Shown here: positions 1 through 5,527 of the stretch, piece after piece
Position numbering within the stretch: position 1 is the stretch's first letter
Layout of the letters: each line of letters opens with the position of its first letter
Assembly (NCBI GenBank): GCA_021772875.1
Contig: JAJFLD010000123.1
Span: forward strand, 1-10,395
DNA length: 10,395 nt
Direction: 5' to 3'
Source of the DNA: Ghiorsea sp.
Lineage (GTDB): Bacteria; Pseudomonadota; Zetaproteobacteria; Mariprofundales; Mariprofundaceae
Made by a program: the position numbers and the translations under genes
The notes under the pieces: generated by a model
Databases searched by the model: none
What the model saw: only the letters and a program-made list of their open reading frames with translations
Told to the model about the DNA's origin: nothing

Positions 1-96
1 CTTTCTCATGAGGCTGATGAGGAATGGTTGATGGTGAACATTAGGGTTTCACCGAAGTTTCAAAGCCAAGTGCAGGAGTGGGTTGTAGAAGCTTGA
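1..96 (+). CDS. C-terminal end of an unidentified protein (5' end outside window)
   Basis: Frame 1 is open from the left edge to a TGA at 94-96 and gives a 31-residue tail that begins LSHEADEEWLMVNIRVSP and ends EWVVEA. The alternation of charged, hydrophobic and aromatic residues (EEWLMVNIRVSP, then a short amphipathic helix) faintly recalls the end of WYL-domain transcriptional regulators. The usual last strand of that domain is absent, so the gene may be a shortened WYL protein or something unrelated. Spacing to the next gene is about 90 bases. That it is a real gene rests on the open frame and reasonable composition only. Confidence 0.35.
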   Translation, partial: LSHEADEEWLMVNIRVSPKFQSQVQEWVVEA

Positions 97-145
97 GAAT
101 TACGAACTTCCTTTGTTTGCATGTGCCTGCTTTTCACACAGTCTG

Positions 146-164
146 GACCCATTCGAGACACTCA
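146..164. repeat. Intergenic motif copy 1 (GACCCATT-NNN-GACACTCA)
   Basis: This 19-base stretch matches 8696-8714 at 16 of 19 positions, with all three differences adjacent in the middle. Both copies lie in intergenic DNA. This one is just upstream of the immunity-like gene; the other is just left of the insertion sequence. Function unknown; it could be a dispersed intergenic repeat or coincidence. Confidence 0.3.
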
Positions 165-187
165 ATAAGCATGAATAAGGAGAGAAA

Positions 188-502
188 ATGAAACGTGTTA
201 TTTTATTACTTTGGATTTGTTTCTTTTCGATTAGTTCTGTGTGTGCAGAGAATAGTAAACATAACTTTGTACCTGAAAATGGTCTAGTATCGGATGAGAA
301 TACTGCTATAAAGATTGCTGAAGCAGTTTTGTTACCAATTTATGGAGAAAGTATTAATAATAAAAAACCATTTGTCGCAAAGTTAGTAGATGGAGTGTGG
401 ATTGTAGAAGGAACGCTTCCTAGAAACATGAAGGGTGGTGTTCCACTAATAGAGATATCTAAGGACAATGGTGCTATCCTTAGAGTTAGTCATGGAAAGT
501 AA
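188..502 (+). CDS. Secreted NTF2-fold immunity-like protein, YbbC/YhhH family
   Basis: This is a 104-residue protein. Residues 1-20 form a Sec signal peptide (KR, then a hydrophobic core, then VCA before E21), so the mature domain of about 84 residues should act in the periplasm. The mature part has the layout of the NTF2-fold immunity family that includes E. coli YbbC and YhhH: an AIKIAEAVLLPIYGE helix, a KPFVAKL strand, WIVEGTLP, then GGVPLIEISKDNGAIL near the C-terminus. In that family the proteins sit beside Rhs or other polymorphic toxins and are thought to neutralise them. Here no toxin gene is visible, so the role is inferred from family resemblance. The ATG at 188 is supported by AAGGAG at 177-182. 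The gene is AT-rich compared with the operon after 5.2 kb, which fits an acquired accessory gene. Confidence 0.75.
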   Translation: MKRVILLLWICFFSISSVCAENSKHNFVPENGLVSDENTAIKIAEAVLLPIYGESINNKKPFVAKLVDGVWIVEGTLPRNMKGGVPLIEISKDNGAILRVSHGK

Positions 503-540
503 AGGAGGTCTGCTCCCGACTTAAAGAGGGCATTCTTTAA
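501..540 (+). other. Orphan strong Shine-Dalgarno and small inverted repeats
   Basis: Immediately at the stop of the preceding gene lies AAAGGAGGT (501-509), a near-perfect ribosome-binding sequence. No ATG, GTG or TTG follows at a usable distance. Part of it (GGAG, 504-507) can pair with CTCC (513-516). Next comes a perfect 7-base inverted repeat, TTAAAGA (521-527) and TCTTTAA (534-540), with a 6-base loop. The repeat is AT-rich and has no T-run, so it is a poor intrinsic terminator. The site may be what remains of a lost gene start. Confidence 0.35.
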
Positions 541-574
541 TTCAAATTGTTTTAGTTAAAGTGAGGGTATGGGT

Positions 575-928
575 ATGATAAGAAAATATGTTCAATTGTT
601 TATTTTTTGTTCTATTTTAATCGGAACTTCTGTACTGGGAGTTCATGCTGAGGGTGACGACTTAATTACAAACGACACTAAGCTGATTGAGCATATTAAA
701 AGAACTGACCATATTTTAAGTGGTTCATTAGGAACATGCTCAGATGAGACTCTTCAGCGAATTACCCATGGTGTGGAGCGGCACTTTAAATATTTTGCAC
801 ATTGCGCCATCAAACCAATCCCAGAAGATGATTGTCCTGAGTATGTTGTACAAGCAGAGGGCACTGTAGATTCTCCTTCTTGGGCAACAATACGAGAACT
901 TAAGCTCGAGCTTCAGTGCACAAATTAA
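575..928 (+). CDS. Small secreted four-cysteine protein, function unknown
   Basis: I do not recognise this family. The preferred start is the ATG at 575, because GAGGG at 563-567 is 7 bases away. The ATG at 569 in the same frame is too close to that site. This gives 117 residues. Residues 1-25 form a signal peptide (MIRKY, hydrophobic core, GVHA before E26). The mature part of about 92 residues is acidic to neutral, predicted mostly helical at first (LIEHIKRTDHIL), and carries four cysteines (LGTCSD, AHCAIK, DDCPEY, LQCTN). An even number of cysteines in an exported protein suggests two disulfides. It follows the immunity-like gene on the same strand after about 70 bases. A second immunity protein or another small periplasmic factor is possible, but nothing in the sequence proves it. 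Confidence 0.6.
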   Translation: MIRKYVQLFIFCSILIGTSVLGVHAEGDDLITNDTKLIEHIKRTDHILSGSLGTCSDETLQRITHGVERHFKYFAHCAIKPIPEDDCPEYVVQAEGTVDSPSWATIRELKLELQCTN

Positions 929-990
929 ATTGCAAAAGAAAGCTGAATCTGACCACACTGCATCTATAATAAAGAAAGAGGGAGTGTAAT

Positions 991-1044
991 ATGTGGAATG
1001 GTTGTTTCTCTCATTTTACATTGGTTGTGAGTAAATGTTGCTAA
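991..1044 (+). CDS. Possible 17-residue leader ORF overlapping the next gene
   Basis: ATG at 991 is preceded by a good ribosome-binding site (GAGGGAG, ending at 984, 6 bases away). It encodes MWNGCFSHFTLVVSKCC and stops at TAA 1042-1044. It overlaps by 10 bases the start of the membrane protein gene at 1035, which has no convincing ribosome-binding site of its own. The arrangement would suit translational coupling or a leader peptide. It could equally be a chance short ORF, or the remains of an original N-terminus that has since gone out of frame. Confidence 0.35.
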   Translation: MWNGCFSHFTLVVSKCC

Positions 1045-1577
1045 AGAAACTAAGCAATATTCTTTTAATATTTTGTTTAATCGTGCTTCTTGGCCTAGTG
1101 GTTTGGTATACAAATTCATTTTATAGATTCACAGATAATATTGATGAAATTATTTTAAATTCAAAGGTTGAGTTAGCAGGTGACCTCACTAAGCTACAAT
1201 CAATAGCTATCAGCATTGAATCAGAACAAGGTGTTGCAGTCTGGGCTTCAAGGCAGGCGTATAAGGAACTATCATATAAACATTATGTAGGAAAGAAATC
1301 ACATTTGGTTTTTACACTAAATAGTTTGCTTTGGGGTGCTTCATTGCAGGCATATTTAACCGAGGATGAGCTGTTTCTTCTGTGGTGTCACTTTGCAATA
1401 TATACAGATAAGTGGGGTATCAATAATGCGGCCATAAAGTATTTTGGTAAGCCTATCTTAGAACTACCTATTGAAGAACAAGTTGCAATCATTTCCATGG
1501 TTAAAGCGCCGAAAAAATATGCTATTGGTTCAAGGGCACTGGAGAAAAGAGTGCGAAAAATGATTGGTGAAATATGA
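1035..1577 (+). CDS. Membrane-anchored, catalytically degenerate GT51 transglycosylase-like protein
   Basis: This is a 180-residue protein. Residues 8-26 are a hydrophobic signal anchor (NILLIFCLIVLLGLVVWYT), placing the rest in the periplasm. Residues 108-175 follow the C-terminal part of the peptidoglycan glycosyltransferase (GT51, MtgA/PBP1 head) fold. They include WGINNAA (127-133), KYFGKPILELPIEEQVAII (135-153) and KAPKKY (157-162), matching the family pattern FGI.AAA..YFGK...L...EAALLA...AP..Y. The N-terminal catalytic part is not intact: IESEQ (61-65) stands where the family has the catalytic Glu-Asp, and the GGSTI.QQ motif is absent. It is also shorter than MtgA (roughly 240 residues). 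I infer a non-catalytic homologue that might bind lipid II or glycan or act as a decoy; a decaying gene is the alternative. The start lacks a clear ribosome-binding site but overlaps the leader ORF ending at 1044. Confidence 0.6.
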   Translation: MLLKKLSNILLIFCLIVLLGLVVWYTNSFYRFTDNIDEIILNSKVELAGDLTKLQSIAISIESEQGVAVWASRQAYKELSYKHYVGKKSHLVFTLNSLLWGASLQAYLTEDELFLLWCHFAIYTDKWGINNAAIKYFGKPILELPIEEQVAIISMVKAPKKYAIGSRALEKRVRKMIGEI

Positions 1578-1717
1578 AAGTTCATAGCCAGAGCATGAGT
1601 GAAACTTCACCATCTGGCCCCGCTGCGCTTAGGTAGCTTAGATATGTCAGCAAGAAAGTTATGCTAGCTTTTTTGCGTGTGCGAGTATGATTGGGCAATG
1701 AAGGTATGGAGATCATC
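1578..1717 (+). promoter_or_regulatory. Intergenic region before cydAB with inverted repeats and a weak promoter candidate
   Basis: GCCAGA (1587-1592) pairs with TCTGGC (1613-1618), and inside it GTGAA (1599-1603) faces TTCAC (1606-1610) across 2 bases. Together they make an interrupted palindrome that could be an operator or a hairpin. A second imperfect hairpin pairs GCAAGAAAG (1650-1658) with CTTTTTTGC (1668-1676). TATGAT at 1686-1691 is a good -10 candidate about 27 bases before the proposed cydA start, but no good -35 is seen 16-18 bases upstream. This is the natural place for cydAB regulation, but no regulator site can be named. Confidence 0.35.
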
Positions 1718-3073
1718 ATGGACGATTCGATAATACTTCTGGATCGGTTGCACTTTGCATTTAATGTTATATTTCATTATTTGTTTCCCCAGCTAACCAT
1801 GGGGCTTGCCGCTATTATTCTTATTTTTAAAACGCTTGCACTTAAATATCCAAATGAGGCTTATGATCAAGCCGTTCGATTTTTAATAAAGATTTTTGCG
1901 ATTAATTTTGTTTTTGGTGTCGTCACTGGTATACCGATGGAGTTCCTTTTTGGAACCAATTGGTCTGAATTTTCAAGGCGAACAGGTGGGGTGATTGGCA
2001 ACACTTTGGCTATGGAAGGTTTATTTGCTTTTTTTACGGAGTCAGCATTTATAGGGCTTTTAATCTTTGGGGAAAAACGACTAAGCCCGTTGGCGCATTG
2101 GTTTAGCGCTTTTATGATATTCTTGGGCACATGGGTTTCAGGGTACTTCATCTTGGCTACCAACGCATGGATGCAGCATCCTGTTGCATATGAAGTAGAT
2201 GAGGCTGGTCGGTTTTCGATTACAAGCCTGCCTGAAATGCTAAGTAACCCATGGTTGTTTTGGCAATATTTGCATACTATGAATGCCTCTTTAATCACCG
2301 CCTCATTCGTGGTCGTTGCGCTGGGTGCATTCTATCTTTTATCGGGTAAACACATTGAATCAGCCAAATTATATCTCCGCGTTGCTATCACTATCGCATC
2401 TGTAGCAACGATACTCCAAATATTCCCTTTTGGTGATGGTGAGGTGAAACAAGTTTTTAAACATCAGCCGACGAAGGGCGCTGCGATGGAAGGTATTTTC
2501 CATACAGGTAAAAACGTGCCTTTTGTTTTGTTTGGGCAACCCAATATGCAAAATCTAACATTGGATAACCCTATTGTTATGCCAGGCATGGATAGCCTGC
2601 TGCTCACGGGAAGTTTTGAAGGCGAAATTAAAGGGCTGGATGCTTTTCCTAAAAAGGATTGGCCGGATTCAGTTCCTCTGGTGTTTTATACATTTCACAT
2701 GATGGTACTTTTAGGCTCTTTATTTGCTGCTATCATGTTGATTTCAGCTTTTTTATTATGGCGTAAACAGCTTTTTGAATCCAAGCCTATGCTTTGGATA
2801 CTGATGCTCAGTTTTCCGTTGCCATATATAGCGACCATTTCGGGCTGGATTACCACAGAAGCAGGTAGGCAACCATGGCTTGTATATGGCTTGTTAAGAA
2901 CTGCAGAAGGCGCATCACCCCATGTGAATTCAGGCAATGTCTTGTTTACACTATTAGGTTTTACGCTGTTATACATGCTCATGGGTATCTTATATGCGGC
3001 ATTGATGTTTAGGGTGGTTAACATCGGCCCTTCTCATGTTGGGCAGCAATCTTCTCAAGGAATGGTGTCATGA
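1718..3073 (+). CDS. cydA: Cytochrome bd-type quinol oxidase subunit I (short Q-loop, CIO-like)
   Basis: CydA carries the three haems and the quinol site of the bd oxidase, which reduces oxygen to water at the inner membrane without pumping protons. The proposed ATG at 1718 (GGAG at 1708-1711 precedes it; the same frame is open back to a TTG at 1691) gives 451 residues starting MDDSIILLDRLHFAF, as in the family. Numbered from there, expected residues are present: His20 (haem b595), Glu100 and Glu108 (proton path), His186 and Met329 (haem b558), and Glu381 (haem d) just before GRQPW (383-387). The Q-loop motif QPTKGAAMEG keeps Lys253 and Glu258. The loop is short: the C-terminal Q-loop insertion of E. 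coli CydA (522 residues) is missing, which defines the short type that includes cyanide-insensitive CioA. Cyanide resistance itself is inference. The stop overlaps the cydB start. Confidence 0.95.
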   Translation: MDDSIILLDRLHFAFNVIFHYLFPQLTMGLAAIILIFKTLALKYPNEAYDQAVRFLIKIFAINFVFGVVTGIPMEFLFGTNWSEFSRRTGGVIGNTLAMEGLFAFFTESAFIGLLIFGEKRLSPLAHWFSAFMIFLGTWVSGYFILATNAWMQHPVAYEVDEAGRFSITSLPEMLSNPWLFWQYLHTMNASLITASFVVVALGAFYLLSGKHIESAKLYLRVAITIASVATILQIFPFGDGEVKQVFKHQPTKGAAMEGIFHTGKNVPFVLFGQPNMQNLTLDNPIVMPGMDSLLLTGSFEGEIKGLDAFPKKDWPDSVPLVFYTFHMMVLLGSLFAAIMLISAFLLWRKQLFESKPMLWILMLSFPLPYIATISGWITTEAGRQPWLVYGLLRTAEGASPHVNSGNVLFTLLGFTLLYMLMGILYAALMFRVVNIGPSHVGQQSSQGMVS

Positions 3074-4119
3074 TGGAATCATTTTGGTATCTCATTTTGG
3101 GGACAGTTTTCACCTTATTCATAGTGCTCGATGGCTTTGATTTTGGCGCAGGTGTTATCTATCATTTTATAGCTAAATCCAATGATGAGAAGAGAACAGT
3201 TTTAAATGCGATAGGCCCTATTTGGGATGGTAATGAGGTATGGTTAGTGATTACGGGAGGTATATTGTTTTTCGCCTTTCCAACAGCCTATGCTTCTATT
3301 TTTAGTGGGTTTTATTTGGCCTTGTTTCTTGTTTTATGGTTGTTGATATTTAGAGGTTTATCCATGGAGCTGCGACCACAAATCAACAACCCGCTATGGC
3401 ATAGCTTTTGGGATGGTTTGTTAACCATAGCGAGTATTTTGATTTCTTTGGTGTTTGGTGCGGCTTTGGGCAATGCCTTGCGAGGGGTGCCTATTGACCC
3501 TACTGGATTTTTCTTTCTGCCCTTGTGGACAGACTTTCGCATGGGCTTGACGCCAGGAATTCTTGATTGGTTTACCCTCACCACGGGTGTGTTTGTCCTT
3601 ATCTTATTCTCTGTGCATGGTGCAAATTTTATCGCTTTAAAAACGTCATCCGATATTCAAAAGCGCGCTCGCAGCATATCCAGGAAGGGCAATTGGCTGA
3701 TTGCTGTGTTGATGTTGGTATTGCCTTTTTTAAGTTATATTGCTCAACCAAGTTTGACACATAATTTTCAGCTTTATGGGCTAGGAATTTTGTTTGTGGC
3801 TTGTATCGTTATTTCGCTTGTTTTCATGTTTGTTGCAAGGTTGAAGAACCATGATTGTTTTGCGTTTCTTGCATCTTCATCCTTTATTGTCTCGTTGATG
3901 TTAACGCTTGGTTTTGCGCTGTATCCCAACTTAATGATTGCAACCACGGGCCATCAATTTAATTTAAACATATACAATACAGCTACATCACAATATGCAT
4001 TACATGCGGGGCTGACCTGGTTTTCATTGGGCTCTATACTTGCACTCATTTATACAATATTTATGTACCGATCTTTTAGAGGCAAAGTTGTGTTGCCTGA
4101 TAAGGATGAGGGTTACTAG
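3070..4119 (+). CDS. cydB: Cytochrome bd-type quinol oxidase subunit II
   Basis: CydB is the haem-poor partner subunit required for assembly and stability of the bd oxidase. The 349-residue protein is highly hydrophobic with about eight to nine membrane segments. It shows the family signatures VLDGFDFGAG (19-28) and GPIWDGNEVWLV (49-60), and the FRGLSMELR stretch near 94-102. The ATG at 3070 overlaps the cydA stop in an ATGA arrangement, with AAGGAA at 3057-3062 as ribosome-binding site; a second ATG at 3073 is also possible. Coupled translation with cydA fits the fixed stoichiometry of the complex. No cydX-like short membrane ORF and no cydDC transporter genes follow. The 17-codon ORF overlapping the end (ATG 4104) is not hydrophobic and does not look like CydX. 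Confidence 0.95.
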   Translation: MMESFWYLILGTVFTLFIVLDGFDFGAGVIYHFIAKSNDEKRTVLNAIGPIWDGNEVWLVITGGILFFAFPTAYASIFSGFYLALFLVLWLLIFRGLSMELRPQINNPLWHSFWDGLLTIASILISLVFGAALGNALRGVPIDPTGFFFLPLWTDFRMGLTPGILDWFTLTTGVFVLILFSVHGANFIALKTSSDIQKRARSISRKGNWLIAVLMLVLPFLSYIAQPSLTHNFQLYGLGILFVACIVISLVFMFVARLKNHDCFAFLASSSFIVSLMLTLGFALYPNLMIATTGHQFNLNIYNTATSQYALHAGLTWFSLGSILALIYTIFMYRSFRGKVVLPDKDEGY

Positions 4120-4150
4120 TCTAATTAATTTTGGCTGGCAGGCTGATTAT

Positions 4151-4215
4151 AAAGTTTGAATCAGTTGAACAAATGCTGAAGGAGTTATGCCTATGTATGC
4201 TGTGATATTCAGAGC
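4151..4215 (+). repeat. Direct repeat, left copy: duplicated leader and first codons of the ABM gene
   Basis: It aligns without gaps to 5168-5232 at 54 of 65 positions. The last 27 bases (4189-4215 and 5206-5232) are identical and include the ATG and the codons for MYAVIFRA. All 11 differences fall in the upstream part. After 4215 the similarity stops abruptly. The copy is a truncated start of the monooxygenase gene and shows that the hydrolase gene lies inside a duplicated boundary of 1017 bases. Confidence 0.85.
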
Positions 4216-4263
4216 AGCAAGGAGTATAGGTATAGGGGTCTACCATTGTATTTTGCATGGCAG

Positions 4264-4292
4264 CCCCCACAATTCGAGAACAAGAGTGGGGG
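4264..4292 (+). promoter_or_regulatory. Hairpin covering the G-rich ribosome-binding site of the hydrolase gene
   Basis: CCCCCAC (4264-4270) and GTGGGGG (4286-4292) form a perfect 7-base GC-rich stem with a 15-base loop. The right arm overlaps the run of six G (4288-4293) that is the only ribosome-binding candidate for the TTG start at 4298. It could reduce translation, or could mark a recombination boundary. It is not followed by a T-run, so it is not a standard terminator. Confidence 0.5.
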
Positions 4293-4297
4293 GTAGT

Positions 4298-5176
4298 TTG
4301 AAAAACAAAACGGTAATTTTTGGTATTTTATTTTCAATAATATTGTCTGTGCAGCAAAGTGTATATGCTTTAGAAGCACAGAGTGTTTGGAGTGAAATTT
4401 ATTTATCTCCTTTGGTTAAGTCATCACAAAAAGCCCCCACGGTATTCATGTTTGGTGGGTCTGAAGGAGGCAATCAATTTGGTAAGGCGAATAAGCAAAT
4501 TTTCCTTGATAAAGGCTATCACGTTGTAGTCATTGGTTATTTTGGTATGAAAGGTACACCAAAGCATTTAAATAGGATAAAAATTGATTCAATTCATAAT
4601 GTAATAGATAAATATAAGAAATATAGCAGCGTTGATGCAGAGAGAATAGCTATATTAGGGGTTTCAAAAGGAGGGGAACTTTCTCTTTTATTAGGCAGCT
4701 TATATGAAGATATTACTACAATTGTTGCCGCAGTACCGAGTTATGTGGTTTTTCAAGCTAGTAACGTAACTTTATTAAGAGATTCTTCTTGGGTGTATCA
4801 TGGGCAAGAGGTCCCGTTTGTTCCATATCCGAGGTTGTCTATGGCGACAATTAAGGGTGTTTTATCAGGGGCAAGTAATGAATACCTAGACATGCACCTC
4901 GAAGCACTTAAAAACACGGAAAGTGTTGCAGAGGCAAAAATTAAAATTGAAAAGAGCAAAGCTGCAATTTTACTTATATCTGGAAAATACGACCAAGTAT
5001 GGCCATCAACGTTGATGTGCAAAGAGATTATGAAAAAATTGAATGGTTCTAGTTACTCTAATATATATGAACACTTTGAGATGGATACGGGTCACTATGT
5101 TTTAGATTATCCTAAAAGTTGGGAAAAGATTCTGCTGTTTTTAGATGGAAGGTTTCGGATTGACAACAAAGTTTGA
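4298..5176 (+). CDS. Exported alpha/beta hydrolase, dienelactone hydrolase/BAAT_C type
   Basis: This is an alpha/beta-hydrolase probably acting on ester or thioester substrates in the periplasm; the substrate is unknown. The preferred start is TTG 4298, because it gives a clean signal peptide (MKNKTVIFGI, hydrophobic core, VYA before L26) and a 292-residue protein. The frame is open back to ATG 4187, but the extra 37 residues are the duplicated start of another gene (MYAVIFRA) plus junk. Family marks are the oxyanion loop GGSEGG (53-58), the nucleophile elbow GVSKGGE with Ser123, Asp232 in SGKYDQVWPS, and His266 in TGHYVLDYP. This Ser-Asp-His set and the VWPS/GHY spacing resemble the C-terminal domain of acyl-CoA thioesterase/bile-acid-CoA transferase relatives. 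The gene is AT-rich compared with its downstream neighbours and lies between two leader repeats, suggesting insertion. Confidence 0.8.
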   Translation: MKNKTVIFGILFSIILSVQQSVYALEAQSVWSEIYLSPLVKSSQKAPTVFMFGGSEGGNQFGKANKQIFLDKGYHVVVIGYFGMKGTPKHLNRIKIDSIHNVIDKYKKYSSVDAERIAILGVSKGGELSLLLGSLYEDITTIVAAVPSYVVFQASNVTLLRDSSWVYHGQEVPFVPYPRLSMATIKGVLSGASNEYLDMHLEALKNTESVAEAKIKIEKSKAAILLISGKYDQVWPSTLMCKEIMKKLNGSSYSNIYEHFEMDTGHYVLDYPKSWEKILLFLDGRFRIDNKV

Positions 5177-5232
5177 GTTAGTTCAACAGGCTTTTAAGGA
5201 GTAAAGCCTATGTATGCTGTGATATTCAGAGC
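5168..5232 (+). repeat. Direct repeat, right copy: functional leader and start of the ABM gene
   Basis: This copy runs from the last codons of the hydrolase gene (AAA GTT TGA, 5168-5176) through the AAGGAG ribosome-binding site (5196-5201) into the first codons of the monooxygenase gene. It is paired with 4151-4215. Notably the left copy also reads AAA GTT TGA at 4151-4159, so both copies begin with the same two sense codons and a stop. Confidence 0.85.
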
Positions 5233-5497
5233 GGAAATTCGTGAGTTGGATGATGATTATGCGGCAATGGCAGCGCAAATGAGAGCGTTGGCAATCAGCG
5301 AGTATGGTTGCCTTGAGTTCACATCGGCGACAGAAGGTTCACAAGAAATCGCGATTTCTTATTGGCAGAGCCAAGAGCAGATAAAGTTGTGGAAACAAGA
5401 TGCCAAACATTTGATTGCGCAAGAGTTGGGCATGTCTAAATGGTATAAGTCTTATCAAGTGCAGGTTGTGGAAGTTGTCCGTGAGTACAGTAGTTGA
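5210..5497 (+). CDS. ABM-family (antibiotic biosynthesis monooxygenase-like) protein
   Basis: This 95-residue protein has the dimeric ferredoxin-like fold of the ABM superfamily. Members are small cofactor-free or haem-linked oxygenases and many poorly defined stress proteins. The pattern is MYAVIFRAEI (strand 1), a helix through DDDYAAMAAQMRALA, YGCLEFTSATEGSQEIAISYWQSQEQIKLWKQD (central strands with the family's SYW..EE.I..W signature), and a last strand YKSYQVQVVEVVREY. ATG 5210 has AAGGAG at 5196-5201. The next gene's open frame begins directly after the stop, so the two are probably one transcript. The 5' end of this gene is duplicated at 4193-4215. The reaction is not predictable from the sequence. 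Confidence 0.85.
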   Translation: MYAVIFRAEIRELDDDYAAMAAQMRALAISEYGCLEFTSATEGSQEIAISYWQSQEQIKLWKQDAKHLIAQELGMSKWYKSYQVQVVEVVREYSS

Positions 5498-5527
5498 ATG
5501 ATTGAGGATTTAAGGGGTAGTTTTGAG

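Noticed and set aside
503..1034. Integron-like cassette array among the small exported genes
   Set aside because: The genes are short and in one direction with compact gaps, but I could not find paired RYYYAAC and GTTRRRY sites with the needed symmetry in the gaps, and no integrase is visible.
1650..1676. Intrinsic terminator before cydA
   Set aside because: The stem is AT-rich and imperfect, and its T-run lies inside the stem instead of after it.
4104..4159. 17-codon ORF overlapping the end of cydB as a candidate cydX
   Set aside because: It encodes MRVTSLINFGWQADYKV, which has no membrane segment or CydX pattern and no properly spaced ribosome-binding site.
4187..4297. N-terminal extension of the hydrolase from ATG 4187
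   Set aside because: The first residues copy the ABM start and the rest resembles no domain. The TTG at 4298 gives a standard signal peptide.
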